DNA of 64,000 nucleotides from assembly GCF_013304825.1 (NCBI RefSeq), contig NZ_JAAWUO010000011.1:62001-126000 (forward strand). Reading direction: 5' to 3'. Each line of letters begins with the position of its first letter. Positions within the stretch are counted from its first letter, which is position 1. Positions 26,435 through 35,926 of this stretch are shown in pieces. The position numbers and the translations under genes are program-made. Below the pieces are notes generated by a model. It did not search any database, was not told the origin of the DNA, and saw only the letters and a list, made by a program, of their open reading frames with translations. The DNA comes from Blautia schinkii. GTDB taxonomy: Bacteria > Bacillota > Clostridia > Lachnospirales > Lachnospiraceae.

Positions 26435-27967
26435 ATGAAATTCAGTGATAAATTCAAGAAAAATAAAGGTGAGGCAGCAATAAATGAAGCTGCACAGGAA
26501 GAATCTGAAAAGAAAAAACATAAACCAGATCCGAAAAAACTGGTAGGAACCATCAGTAAAAAACATATCAAAAACGGCTCCTACAGCATGGCAATGGCAG
26601 CGATCTTTATTGTGATCGTAGTTGTGATCAATATGATCGTAGGTGCGATCCCATCCAAATATTCACAGATTGATGTAAGCTCATCCAAGCTTTACACTAT
26701 TGGCGATGAAACAAAAAAAGTGCTGAAGGCACTGGATAAAGATGTTACTATCTACCAGATTGCACAGAGCGGTTCTGAGGATGACACCATTTCAAATCTT
26801 CTGAAACGATATAAAGATGAATCTAAACATATCAAAGTTGAAGTAAAAGATCCGGTTGTAAATCCGAAATTTGCTTCGGAATATACAACAGATGATCTTG
26901 CAGCAAACAGTCTGATCGTAGTTTGCGGAGACCGGAACAAGGTTATCAGCTATAATGACATGTATTCTACTTCTGTAGATTACAATACCTGGCAGCAGAC
27001 AACAACAGGTTTTGACGGTGAAGGACAGATTACAAGTGCCATCGGATATGTAACTTCCGAGGATCTTCCGATCATGTACACCTTATCCGGACACGGTGAG
27101 AAAGATCTGGATTCCAGCTTCAAGGAAGACATCCAGAAAGCCAACATTGATATCAAAGAGCTGAATCTTCTCACAGAAGGAAAAGTACCGGATGATGCAG
27201 ACTGCCTGATGATCGTATCCCCGACAAGTGATATTTCCGAAGAGGAAAAAACAGAGATCCTGGATTATCTGGAAGCTGGTGGAAAGGCAATGATCTTCTC
27301 TGACTACACACAGGATGATCTGCCGAATTTTGATGCTGTTCTTGCCAGCTATGGCGTTAAACGTGCAGAAGGAATCGTATTTGAGGGTGACAGCCAGCAT
27401 TACGGAATGCAGATGCCATATTATCTGGTACCGACTGTAAACAGCACAGATGCAAGCTCTGAGACAGCTTCAGCAGGATCTTATGTACTTGCACCGTATG
27501 CACAGGGAATCCAGAAAACAGACGATGTAAGAGATACAGTAACTATTGACAGTATCCTGACAACTTCTGACCAGGCTTACGCTAAGACTAACATGCAGAG
27601 CAGTCAGATTGAAAAAGAGGACGATGATGTTAATGGACCGTTTGATCTTGGCGTAGCTATCACTGAAAAACTGGATGATGACAAAGAAACACAGATCGTT
27701 TATTATTCCACAGCAAACCTGATGGAAAGCCAGGTAAATCAGATGGTATCCGGTGGAAATGAGAAACTTCTTCTGGAGTCTTTAAGCTGGATGACCAGCA
27801 CAGATGAAAGCAGCTCTGTTTCTATTTCATCCAAGAGTCTGCAGTCTACAAGCCTGACAGTTACTGATTATGATGCGGCATTCTGGAAGATCTGCACCAT
27901 TGGTCTGATTCCTGGCGTATTCCTTGTTGCAGGATTCCTGATCTGGCTCAGAAGGAGAAAAGCATAA
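26435..27967 (+). CDS. GldG-like ABC-associated protein
   Basis: About 510 aa. It has a short charged cytoplasmic N-terminus, a transmembrane helix (about residues 50-75), a large extracellular region and a C-terminal helix (FWKICTIGLIPGVFLVAGFLIWL) followed by RRRKA. The extracellular part contains a VTIYQIAQSG strand and a TLSGHGEKDL motif typical of the GldG/intraflagellar-transport-like family. The start at 26435 gives better spacing from GGGGG than the ATG at 26429. Its stop overlaps the start of the next gene. Confidence 0.88.
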   Translation: MKFSDKFKKNKGEAAINEAAQEESEKKKHKPDPKKLVGTISKKHIKNGSYSMAMAAIFIVIVVVINMIVGAIPSKYSQIDVSSSKLYTIGDETKKVLKALDKDVTIYQIAQSGSEDDTISNLLKRYKDESKHIKVEVKDPVVNPKFASEYTTDDLAANSLIVVCGDRNKVISYNDMYSTSVDYNTWQQTTTGFDGEGQITSAIGYVTSEDLPIMYTLSGHGEKDLDSSFKEDIQKANIDIKELNLLTEGKVPDDADCLMIVSPTSDISEEEKTEILDYLEAGGKAMIFSDYTQDDLPNFDAVLASYGVKRAEGIVFEGDSQHYGMQMPYYLVPTVNSTDASSETASAGSYVLAPYAQGIQKTDDVRDTVTIDSILTTSDQAYAKTNMQSSQIEKEDDDVNGPFDLGVAITEKLDDDKETQIVYYSTANLMESQVNQMVSGGNEKLLLESLSWMTSTDESSSVSISSKSLQSTSLTVTDYDAAFWKICTIGLIPGVFLVAGFLIWLRRRKA

Positions 27968-29592
27968 TGAAAAAATCGACAAAACTTGTTTCGGCAGTTG
28001 TTGTTCTTGCAGTTCTTGGAGGTGTTTACGTAGGATTAAACACCTACGTGACAAAAGAAGAGAGCACAGAGAGCAGCAGTGAAGAGGGAAGCAAAACAGA
28101 AGTGTATTCTGCGAAAACGGATGATATCAAATCCCTGGAATTTATCATAGACAAGAAGGATACGGTCTTTGAGAAAAAAGATGACTCCTGGGTAAAAAAA
28201 GATGAGACTGCTTTCCCTGTAAATCAGACAACGCTTGATTCCGCAGCCTCCGCTCTGGAAAAGGTGGAGGCAGACAGAGTTCTTGAAAACGTGGATGACC
28301 TCACGGAATATGGATTGGATTCTCCGTCCAATTCCGTGACTGTTACAACAGATGACGGAACAACGAAATTCAACATCGGAGATGAAAATACTTCTACGAA
28401 TCAGTATTACATTGCAAAGGATGATGAAGACAGTACCGTTTATGTGGTAAGTTCAAGTGCAGTAACGCCGTTTATGAATTCTCTTTATGACTATGCACAG
28501 GGAGAAGATTTCCCAACCATTGATTCTTCTACAGTGAAGAAAGTACAGGTCAGTCAGGATGAAGATTCTTATATCCTTGAGGAAAATTCTGATGGAGCTA
28601 CCTGGGATGTTTCTACAGATGGCAGCGATAAAGAAACAGCAGATACAACTGCAGCCGGAAATGTAACATCCGGACTTGGAAGCCTGGCATATGATCAGTT
28701 TACAGACTACAATGCCAAAGATCTTTCCAAGTATGGCCTCGATAAGCCGTATGCGACCATTACAGTGGATTATCAGGAAGAGGCGGAGAATGACAGCAGT
28801 GATGAGTCTGAAAGCGATTCTGAGGCGTCTGAGAGCGTTACAGAGGACAATACAGATTCCGCTGAAGATAATTCCGGTGACAGCATTGACAGTACAGCAT
28901 CTGATGATAGCAGTTCCGGTGATAGTTCTGAAAGTGAAGATGCTGCGGACAGTTCAGATACTGGAGACTCCACTGAGACAACAACAGTAGATAAACAGCT
29001 TGTGATCTGCGTAGGTGACAATGCAGATGATGGCAGCATGTATGTAACAATAGATAACAAACAGGTTTACACAATGTCTACCGACACATTAAGTGCAATA
29101 ATTGACAAAAAAGCTTCCGACCTCTGGTCACTGATTGTAAATTATCAGTCAGTAAAAACTATGGATCAGCTCCAGGTTACTTACGCAGGTGATACACACA
29201 CTGTAAATGTTTCACGTGAAACATCAACAGACGATGATGGAAATGAAACAGAGACAACAACCTATAAGCTTGATGGAAATGAGGTTGACAGCACAACATT
29301 TACAACTTTCTACAACAAGCTTGTAAACATGGCGGGTCAGAAACGTTTGACTGAAAGCTATACACCGGCTGCAGACGCAGAAATGAAGGTTGTTTTCACA
29401 GATACAGATAACAACCAGACAACCGTTACCTTCTACTCATATGACACAAACTATTATGCAGCTGTCGTTGACAACAAAGTATTCCTTGTAAATAAAATGA
29501 CAGTAAAAGAAATGTTCACAGCATACGAAACTCTGGTAAACGGTAACGCGGAAGCAACGGAAACACCAACCACAACTGCTGAGGCAGAATAA
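27967..29592 (+). CDS. DUF4340 domain protein of Gld-type ABC operon
   Basis: 541 aa with an N-terminal membrane anchor (STKLVSAVVVLAVLGGVYVGL) and an extracellular repeated domain. The DUF4340-type pattern (LEFIIDKKDTVFEKKDDSWVKK, ADRVLENVDDLTEYGLD, TKFNIGDEN) occurs twice, with a second weaker LSKYGLDKPYATI. A Ser/Asp/Glu-rich disordered insert spans about residues 275-340. It is the last gene of the operon. A perfect parS site is embedded in the coding sequence (29208-29223, encoding VNVSRETS). Confidence 0.85.
   Translation: MKKSTKLVSAVVVLAVLGGVYVGLNTYVTKEESTESSSEEGSKTEVYSAKTDDIKSLEFIIDKKDTVFEKKDDSWVKKDETAFPVNQTTLDSAASALEKVEADRVLENVDDLTEYGLDSPSNSVTVTTDDGTTKFNIGDENTSTNQYYIAKDDEDSTVYVVSSSAVTPFMNSLYDYAQGEDFPTIDSSTVKKVQVSQDEDSYILEENSDGATWDVSTDGSDKETADTTAAGNVTSGLGSLAYDQFTDYNAKDLSKYGLDKPYATITVDYQEEAENDSSDESESDSEASESVTEDNTDSAEDNSGDSIDSTASDDSSSGDSSESEDAADSSDTGDSTETTTVDKQLVICVGDNADDGSMYVTIDNKQVYTMSTDTLSAIIDKKASDLWSLIVNYQSVKTMDQLQVTYAGDTHTVNVSRETSTDDDGNETETTTYKLDGNEVDSTTFTTFYNKLVNMAGQKRLTESYTPAADAEMKVVFTDTDNNQTTVTFYSYDTNYYAAVVDNKVFLVNKMTVKEMFTAYETLVNGNAEATETPTTTAEAE
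29208..29223. other. parS: parS site inside a coding sequence
   Basis: TGTTTCACGTGAAACA, a perfect match to the ParB/Spo0J recognition palindrome, in the DUF4340 gene. Intragenic parS sites are known in other bacteria. It is about 11 kb from parA and belongs to the origin-proximal set. Confidence 0.9.
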
Positions 29593-29602
29593 AAGAAATA
29601 AT

Positions 29603-29656
29603 AAAAAAGCATTACCGATGGAAACGATAATACGTACTGTTGGTAGTGCTTTTTTA
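29603..29656 (+). terminator. Terminator of the Gld-type ABC operon
   Basis: A-rich AAAAAAGCATTACC pairs with GGTAGTGCTTTTTT around a 25-nt loop and ends in a T-run, 11 bp after the DUF4340 stop codon. Confidence 0.85.
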
Positions 29657-29662
29657 TGGATA

Positions 29663-29700
29663 AAAACCTGTACAGTGGCTTTCACCACCATACAGGTTTT
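29663..29700. terminator. Bidirectional terminator between convergent genes
   Basis: AAAACCTGTA (29663-29672) and TACAGGTTTT (29691-29700) flank a loop with an inner TGG/CCA pairing. It should end the minus-strand YhgE gene. A further hairpin, ACAGAAG/CTTCTGT, lies at about 29710-29736. Confidence 0.8.
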
Positions 29701-29748
29701 GTTATATCTAACAGAAGGTTCGGGGGAGCTTCTGTCAGTTACATGTTA

Positions 29749-32700
29749 TTAAGCAAGACCTCTTTCTTCAAGCCAGTCGAAAAGAACAACTTTGTTTTCT
29801 TTCTTTCTCTTGGCCATGTGATTGAACTGGAGGATTGTCAGGATCGTGAAGATCACAAACAGTACAGCCAGAACAACAACGGAAGTGGTAATGCTTCTGC
29901 CACCGCTGATCGTTGCACGGAATGCATCAACAGTGTAAGTGAATGGCAGGTATGCGTGGATCTTGGAAACAAATTCCGGAGAAATCTCAACCGGATAAGT
30001 TCCGGCAGAACCAGCAAGCTGAACTACCATGAATACCAGCATCAGGAAACTTCCTACCTTGCCAAATGTAATGTTGAAGAAGTACATCATAGATGTAAAT
30101 GTCATTGCTGCCAGGCAGGCGAAGAGAATTGTATTTCCCATCTCAGCCGGCGTAAATCCGTTAAACTGATGTAACAGAAGGATCAGACAAATTGCCTGAA
30201 GGATTGCAACCGGATAAAGTACGGAGGCTTTGCTTGCCCACCATGCAAAACCAGATTTCAGCTTACCTTTATACTGAGCCAGAGGATACATCAGGCAGAA
30301 TGCCAGAGCACCAACCCAAAGACCTACAGACATCATATAAGGAGCCATTGCGTGTCCGTTGTTCGGAACATCAGTAAGTTTTGTTTCATCGCTTACAACC
30401 GGAGTTGCAAACATCTTAATTGTGTCAGAGCTTGCAGTATTGTCTTTTACTGTCTGAGCTCCATCACTAAGACTTGTTGATAATGTTTCAGAACCATCCT
30501 GAAGTTCTTTCATGCCGTTTCCAAGTTTCTTGGAACCATCATAGAGCTGTGAAGAACCGCTCTGGATCTGAGAAGCACCATCTGCCAGTTTCTTGGCACC
30601 ATCGTTCAGAGTGGTGTTGTTGCTTACAAGCTTTTCTGTACCACTGAGAAGAGTAGAGGTACCGTTTGCTAATGTCTTAGTTCCGTTTGCAAGAGTAGTA
30701 GCACCACTCGCAAGAGATTTAGCTCCGGAAGAGAGCTGGCTGGTACCACTTGTAAGAGCGGAGCTGTTTGATGCAAGTTTTGCAACACCATCAGTGTATG
30801 TTGTGATTCCTGCTGTCAGTGAGCTGGAACCGTTTGCTAATGCCTTAGTACCATTTGCAAGAGTAGTAGCACCACTTGCAAGAGATTTAGCTCCAGAAGA
30901 GAGCTGGCTGGTACCGCTTGTAAGAGCGGAGCTGTTTGCAGCAAGTGTTGCAATACCGTCGGTATATGTTTTGATTCCGTCTGTCAGTGTTTCAGTACCT
31001 TCTGCCAGCTGGCTTGCACCAGATTTAACCTGCGGAAGTGCACCGGAGATCTGTTTACCGGCTGTTTTCAGGCTCTTAGCACCTGAAGTAAGTTTCTCAT
31101 CGTTAGCAGTTAATGTATCAAATCCTGCATTCAGTGCCTTGATTCCGGCCGCTGCCTGCGGGAAAGAAGCTGTATTTGTTTCCAGAGTCTGCAGACCGGC
31201 AGAAACCTGTTTTGTTCCGTTGTTTACTGCTTTAGCACCTTCATAAAGCTGATTTACACCAGTAGAAAGCTGTGTGAGCAGATCAGAAGGAACATCTGGA
31301 ATCTGGCTTGCACCTGCGTTCATTTTTTCAGCACCTGCGTTCATCGCGGTTGCACCATCTGTCATGGACTTAGCACCGGCGGAAAGTGTATCAGCACCTG
31401 CATTCAGGTTCTTAGCACCTTCAGTCAGACCAGTAGAAATTTGTCTAAGACCAGCGGAAATTTTGTTCAGTCCATCAGTTGCTGCAGTAATTTCGGAAAC
31501 TTTGCTGTTAAGTGTGGTCTGTGTATCAGAAAGACTCTGATTTACACCAGCTGCAACCTGTGAAACCTGATCAGAATAACTGCTCATGTATGTACCATCT
31601 ACAGCAGTCATTCCACCGGCAGCACCGTTCAGTGTGTTGATAACATCATTCAGGCTTTCTGCAGAAATTGTTCCATCTTCAGATGCGCTCTGCTGAATAG
31701 CCTGAAGAGCAGCTGCGGCATTGGTCATAGTGCTCTGTGCTGTAGCGATCTTTGTGTTGGCATCTGTAAGTCTTTCACCAGTAGTTTCACCGTATCCGGA
31801 AAGAATCGTACTGATCTGCTGGCTTACAGTTGAGAACTGATCGCCGACCTGCTGTACAGCAGCAGGAAGCTCAGTGGAAAGACCATTGCTTACCTGAGTC
31901 ATGATACCGGCAGCCTGATCAATGTAATTGCTTGCGCCAGGTGTATCTGCAGTGCCGGAGATGGTTGTGGCCGCTTTGTTGATACCTTCAGCTGCACTGT
32001 TGATACCGGCTGCGGCATTTGTCATTCCGGTAGCTGCACTTGTCATTCCGTCAGAAGCGTCTGTCATACCTTTTTTGGCTGTTGAAAGACCAGCAGCCAG
32101 TTTCTTGATAGATTCTTCTGTAGTGCTGTCTTTTAAAGAAGAAACTGTATTGTTCAGTGTTTTCAGTCCATCCTCAAGCTGCTGAGTTCCATCTACAAGA
32201 GAAGTGGATTTATCAGAGCCGTTTGTAACTGCCTGATTCAGCTGGGAAATACCGTTGGAAACATCTCCAAGTTTCCCCAGTCCGGAGAGCTGTTTTGCGC
32301 CAGCTGCTAACTGCTCAGCACCTTTTACATAAGCTGCTGTTCCATCAGCAAGAGAGTCGGCACCACTTACATACTGGGTCGCTCCGTCGGAAAGATTATT
32401 AATACCTTCACTTAATGCCTTAGCACCGGATTCCAGACTGCTTGCACCGGATTTCAGTGTATCAGAGTTCTCATTGAGCTGATCCACACCTGCAGTATAC
32501 TGCTGGATACCTTTGTCCAGAGTATCAATACCGGATGTTAGCTCCGGAACTTTTGAAGTGAGAGTGGAAACGCCGTTGTTAAGCTGTTTAGCACCGGATT
32601 CCAGGCTGCCTGCACCGGATTTCAGTGTATCAGAGTTCTCATTAAGCTGATCCACGCCTGCGGTATATTGCTGAACGCCTTCATCCAGAGAATTGATGCC

Positions 32701-33498
32701 AGATGTCAGCTCCGGAACTTTTGCAGTAAGAGTAGAAACACCACTGTCAAGCTGTTTAGCACCGTCATCAAGAGATTTGGCACCGTCATTTACCTGCGCA
32801 ACACCATCGGTATATGTCTTAAGACCTTCGGTGAGGCTTTCAGCACCACTTACAAAAGTAAGAGTACTGGAGGAAAGTTTCTTCAGGTTTTTGGTGATTG
32901 TTTTGTTTCCGTCAGCGGCTGAATCAAGTCCATCTTTGATCTTTCCGGATCCGTCAGCAGCTTCCTGCATTCCGTCTCCGGCTTCTGTAATAGAATCAAA
33001 AACGGTTTCAGTATAGGTTTCAGTAACCTGAGCTGCGATGCTATCGCGAAGTTTCAGGATTGCTGTTTCACTGAGCTTGGAAGCAATATAGTTGGTTCCG
33101 GGGTTGGTCTGATAGGCTAATTCCATCTGCTTTGGATTTTTGTCCATTACAGTAGCTGCATTTGCGGAAAAATCCTTAGGAATGGTGATAACCATGTAAT
33201 AGGTTCCATTTGCCAGTCCATCCTCTGCTGTCTTGCTGTCTACAATGTTGAATGCCATTGAGTCGTTGTCTTTCAGCTCATCCGCCATATCCTTACCTAT
33301 ACTTAGCGTCTTGCCATTGTATTCAACTGGTTTGTCTTCGTTTACCACGGCCACCGGCAGGTTATCCACGCTTCCGTAAGGATCCCACATGGATTTCAGA
33401 AACAGGCCTGCATAGATGATCGGGATAACGATAATGGCGATTACTACGACAAGCATAAGCTTATTACGAAGTAAGCTCTTCCATTCGTTCTTGATCAT
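29749..33498 (-). CDS. YhgE/Pip-family membrane protein with giant heptad-repeat domain
   Basis: 1249 aa. The N-terminal membrane helix (NKLMLVVVIAIIVIPIIYAGL) and YhgE/Pip N-domain (VVNEDKPVEYNGKTL, YYMVITIPKDFS) are followed by a roughly 800-residue extracellular region. That region is built of 7-residue repeats of the type L..GA..L..G, with 56-residue near-identical blocks. The C-terminal ABC-2-like module has about six membrane segments. Relatives include phage-infection protein Pip and ESX-type secretion-associated YhgE proteins; the molecular role is unsettled. A palindrome overlaps its promoter, and a divergent TetR gene probably regulates it. Confidence 0.9.
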   Translation of the reverse strand: MIKNEWKSLLRNKLMLVVVIAIIVIPIIYAGLFLKSMWDPYGSVDNLPVAVVNEDKPVEYNGKTLSIGKDMADELKDNDSMAFNIVDSKTAEDGLANGTYYMVITIPKDFSANAATVMDKNPKQMELAYQTNPGTNYIASKLSETAILKLRDSIAAQVTETYTETVFDSITEAGDGMQEAADGSGKIKDGLDSAADGNKTITKNLKKLSSSTLTFVSGAESLTEGLKTYTDGVAQVNDGAKSLDDGAKQLDSGVSTLTAKVPELTSGINSLDEGVQQYTAGVDQLNENSDTLKSGAGSLESGAKQLNNGVSTLTSKVPELTSGIDTLDKGIQQYTAGVDQLNENSDTLKSGASSLESGAKALSEGINNLSDGATQYVSGADSLADGTAAYVKGAEQLAAGAKQLSGLGKLGDVSNGISQLNQAVTNGSDKSTSLVDGTQQLEDGLKTLNNTVSSLKDSTTEESIKKLAAGLSTAKKGMTDASDGMTSAATGMTNAAAGINSAAEGINKAATTISGTADTPGASNYIDQAAGIMTQVSNGLSTELPAAVQQVGDQFSTVSQQISTILSGYGETTGERLTDANTKIATAQSTMTNAAAALQAIQQSASEDGTISAESLNDVINTLNGAAGGMTAVDGTYMSSYSDQVSQVAAGVNQSLSDTQTTLNSKVSEITAATDGLNKISAGLRQISTGLTEGAKNLNAGADTLSAGAKSMTDGATAMNAGAEKMNAGASQIPDVPSDLLTQLSTGVNQLYEGAKAVNNGTKQVSAGLQTLETNTASFPQAAAGIKALNAGFDTLTANDEKLTSGAKSLKTAGKQISGALPQVKSGASQLAEGTETLTDGIKTYTDGIATLAANSSALTSGTSQLSSGAKSLASGATTLANGTKALANGSSSLTAGITTYTDGVAKLASNSSALTSGTSQLSSGAKSLASGATTLANGTKTLANGTSTLLSGTEKLVSNNTTLNDGAKKLADGASQIQSGSSQLYDGSKKLGNGMKELQDGSETLSTSLSDGAQTVKDNTASSDTIKMFATPVVSDETKLTDVPNNGHAMAPYMMSVGLWVGALAFCLMYPLAQYKGKLKSGFAWWASKASVLYPVAILQAICLILLLHQFNGFTPAEMGNTILFACLAAMTFTSMMYFFNITFGKVGSFLMLVFMVVQLAGSAGTYPVEISPEFVSKIHAYLPFTYTVDAFRATISGGRSITTSVVVLAVLFVIFTILTILQFNHMAKRKKENKVVLFDWLEERGLA
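30662..30997 (-). repeat. Two 168-bp tandem repeats in the YhgE gene
   Basis: Units start at 30662 and 30830 and are nearly identical. 168 bp equals 56 codons, or eight heptads, so the reading frame and coiled-coil register are kept. They encode blocks of the type TSGTSQLSSGAKSLASGATT. Confidence 0.85.
32421..32756 (-). repeat. Second pair of 168-bp tandem repeats in the YhgE gene
   Basis: Units start at 32421 and 32589, and a diverged third begins at 32757. They encode blocks containing VDQLNENSDTLKSGA. The period is the same 168 bp as in the other repeat pair, but the sequence differs. Confidence 0.85.
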
Positions 33499-33536
33499 AA
33501 TACCTATCCCTTTCTTTATTAAGTTTTATATATAAA

Positions 33537-33552
33537 GATTAGTTGACTAATC
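33537..33552. promoter_or_regulatory. Probable TetR operator over the YhgE promoter
   Basis: GATTAGTTGACTAATC has 7-bp inverted arms around TG. On the minus strand a TTGATT -35 overlaps its distal arm, and an AT-rich TATATA/ATATAA -10 follows after 16-17 nt. A repressor bound here would block YhgE transcription. Confidence 0.6.
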
Positions 33553-33817
33553 AAACCTTGTTCCAGTAATGGGTGTGGAATCTATTAATCATTTTAGATT
33601 TGCTTAATAGCTTTTAAATCCATTATCAAACAAAGTGTTGATTTTCTTTACGTGATGTATTATACTAAACACATACCACAGATACAACCATTAAATATTT
33701 GCAGTATGTACATTAATAGACAAGAAATGTGAGAAATGTCTATGAAATGTAAACTGTATTATAAATAAAAAAAGGGTTTTGATTTTATTTTTAAGTGCAG
33801 ATGACAAGGAAGATAAT

Positions 33818-33932
33818 CAGGCAGAGGAAGTGTTAATCTGCTTGTTTCTGCCTGTTAGAAACTATTTTATGTCATGTGAGAATTCTTTGTAATATTTTTT
33901 ATATTCTGATGGCATAAATCATTTTAATGATT
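33818..33932. promoter_or_regulatory. Inverted repeats upstream of tetR
   Basis: Two elements are visible. An 8-bp stem CAGGCAGA/TCTGCCTG lies at 33818-33854, and a perfect 16-bp palindrome AATCATTTTAATGATT at 33917-33932 sits just before the tetR ribosome-binding site. The latter may allow autoregulation. The remaining AT-rich DNA between 33553 and 33817 shows no gene. Confidence 0.35.
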
Positions 33933-33945
33933 GGGGGAAATTGAA

Positions 33946-34536
33946 ATGGCGGAAAAAGTTGATAGAAGAGTACGAAAAACTAAGGCACAGCTTCGTGCAG
34001 GTCTGGCTCGGTTAATGCAGAAAAAGAGTATTAAAGAAATCACGGTGAAAGAACTGGTAGAGGAGGTTGATATCAACCGCTCAACATTTTATCTTCATTA
34101 TACCGATATTTATCAGATGCTGGAATCTATAGAGGGAGAACTGATGGATGAGGTTTCACATTTAGTTGATGATTATCCATTAGATCCTATTAATAATAAA
34201 GAGAGTTCTTACCCGTTTATCGAGCAGATTTTTACGATCCTGGATAATAATAAGGATATTTGTATTGCATTGCTTGGAAAAAATGGTGATATGGCGTTTG
34301 TTAGTAGAATTGAGAAGTTAATCGCTGAAACAGTGCTGCATCGTCTGTCCAGCAGAATGCCTAAGGATAACAGAGATATTGAGTATGCCTATGCCTTCTG
34401 TCTTAATGGATGCGTAGGAATGATTAAAACCTGGTTGTCCTCTGATAACCAGGAGTCCACACAGCATATGGCAGAACTGACACATAAATTGATCGATAAC
34501 ACTACGCATATGTATTTGGAACAGGCACTGAAATGA
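33946..34536 (+). CDS. TetR/AcrR family transcriptional regulator
   Basis: 196 aa from ATG 33946 (GGGGGAAA 6 nt upstream; an in-frame TTG 15 nt earlier is less likely). The N-terminal helix-turn-helix reads KSIKEITVKELVEEVDINRSTFYLHYTDIYQML, the TetR pattern including the F-YYHF-like FYLHY. The C-terminal ligand domain shows no recognisable signature. It is divergent from the YhgE/Pip gene, a common pairing, and is probably its repressor. Confidence 0.88.
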   Translation: MAEKVDRRVRKTKAQLRAGLARLMQKKSIKEITVKELVEEVDINRSTFYLHYTDIYQMLESIEGELMDEVSHLVDDYPLDPINNKESSYPFIEQIFTILDNNKDICIALLGKNGDMAFVSRIEKLIAETVLHRLSSRMPKDNRDIEYAYAFCLNGCVGMIKTWLSSDNQESTQHMAELTHKLIDNTTHMYLEQALK

Positions 34537-34560
34537 ATTACGAATACCTGTTGGATGAAA

Positions 34561-34576
34561 TGTTTCACGTGAAACA
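34561..34576. other. parS: parS site
   Basis: Perfect TGTTTCACGTGAAACA, 25 bp downstream of the tetR stop codon. Confidence 0.92.
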
Positions 34577-34840
34577 AAGAATGATAGAGTTTGTCTCAAA
34601 GTATTTTATATTTCATAGCTGAGATATAAATATAAAGATATCAAGACAGAACAGAAGAATATGTAAGCTAGGAAAAGCAGACATTCAATGCAAAAAAAAT
34701 GAGTGTCTGCTTTTTTAAATAAATGAAGTTTTAATAAAGTCTAGCAAGAATTCTCTCCTGCTTCTTCAGGTAGTGAGATGAATTGCGAATCTGAGCATAT
34801 CTGCTCAAGATAATTTCTGCATTTGCTAAGTAGTTCTATA

Positions 34841-34975
34841 CTGAATTGAATAACTGATTTACAGCTTATCAGGAGGAGTACAGGAAAGCGAAAGTCCTCA
34901 CTCGCTGCTTATTATTTTGGTGATTGAGACAGTGGGTGGGGACTTCCTGAATTTTGTTAAAAGAGCTATGTTTTA
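34841..34975 (+). repeat. Dispersed degenerate repeat, copy A
   Basis: It shares with 36401-36535 the order GAATAACTG-like hairpin, TTATCNGGAGGAG, TCCT, then GTTTATT..(T)TTGGTGATTGA.GCAGTG and GACTTCCTGA. No reading frame spans it. The rest of the 34577-34972 interval shows nothing else. Confidence 0.4.
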
Positions 34976-35926
34976 CATGAAAATGGATACTTGCTCTAGG
35001 AAAAGTTCCGGATTTTCAAGGTGAGGAAGGTGCTTTGCTTCGGGAATTGCTGCAACTTCGATAGAAGAATTCAATTTCTGATATTCTTCGGATATCAGAG
35101 CATAACAGCTTTCTTTTTCACCGGAAACAATATAGATGCAGGCATCAGAGGAAGCAACTGCATTGTTAATACTGATATTAAGGTATTTTCCAATATAGCT
35201 GGAATACAGATATTTGGCACTGGAACCACCCTTGTGAGCTGCTTCGTAATAAGTATCTACAAGAGTATCTGTCACGTGGAACGGATTATAAAACATTTTC
35301 TCCATAAATAAACTGCTGATAGATTCTCGTGCGGATACCATATGATAGATCAGTGTTCCGAAAATTGGAAGTTCAATAATATGTTTAAATAACTTGTTAT
35401 CTTCGCAAGGGGCCTGTTTTAGTGAACTGAGACTTGGTGGATTTACAAGCATGATCTTGCGGAAGTAATCGGAATTATTTCGGTATGCCATAATTGCAAA
35501 AGAACCGGAAAAGCCACTGGCAATTATATCAGTTTCTTCTTTAATAACATTCTTGGCAAAATCACAGAGCAGCTGCGCAAATACAAAATTGGTATAAGTA
35601 ATATCTGGCTTTTCAGAACGTCCGCAGCCTAAGAGGTCAATAGTATAAACAGTATGCTCTGTTGCCAGCTGTTTTTCTACAGCGTTCCATTCATAACCAG
35701 ATGCACCTGGCATAATATCATGAATAAGGAGAAGTGGGGAGCCCTGTCCTTGTTTGGTGTAATGAATTCTTCCAAAACGCCATTCATATGTCTTGCTGTG
35801 TAGCTGTTCCAGCATATCTTTAAGCTGGGATGTGGCATCTATGAAACGGTTGGCAATATGAATAACTCCTGCAGCTGTGCCTAATAAAGCAGCAAGGGTG
35901 AGTAATCTGTGTCCATTTTTTTTCAT
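34973..35926 (-). CDS. Alpha/beta hydrolase, membrane-anchored
   Basis: 317 aa. The N-terminal hydrophobic segment (LLTLAALLGTAAGVIHIAN) is probably an uncleaved anchor. The alpha/beta hydrolase core has an HD oxyanion-like motif (LLLIHDIMPGASGYEW), DLLGCGRS, the nucleophile elbow GFSGS (Ser) and a C-terminal AKHLPHLENPELF supplying the catalytic His. The substrate is unknown. It lies alone in the parS-containing segment, with a ribosome-binding site AGGAGG upstream of ATG 35924-35926. Confidence 0.88.
   Translation of the reverse strand: MKKNGHRLLTLAALLGTAAGVIHIANRFIDATSQLKDMLEQLHSKTYEWRFGRIHYTKQGQGSPLLLIHDIMPGASGYEWNAVEKQLATEHTVYTIDLLGCGRSEKPDITYTNFVFAQLLCDFAKNVIKEETDIIASGFSGSFAIMAYRNNSDYFRKIMLVNPPSLSSLKQAPCEDNKLFKHIIELPIFGTLIYHMVSARESISSLFMEKMFYNPFHVTDTLVDTYYEAAHKGGSSAKYLYSSYIGKYLNISINNAVASSDACIYIVSGEKESCYALISEEYQKLNSSIEVAAIPEAKHLPHLENPELFLEQVSIFM

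Noticed and set aside
30593-31540. Plus-strand frames of 217 and 88 codons rich in Val/Ala/Pro
   Set aside because: Complement of the heptad repeats of the YhgE/Pip gene; repeat-driven openness only.
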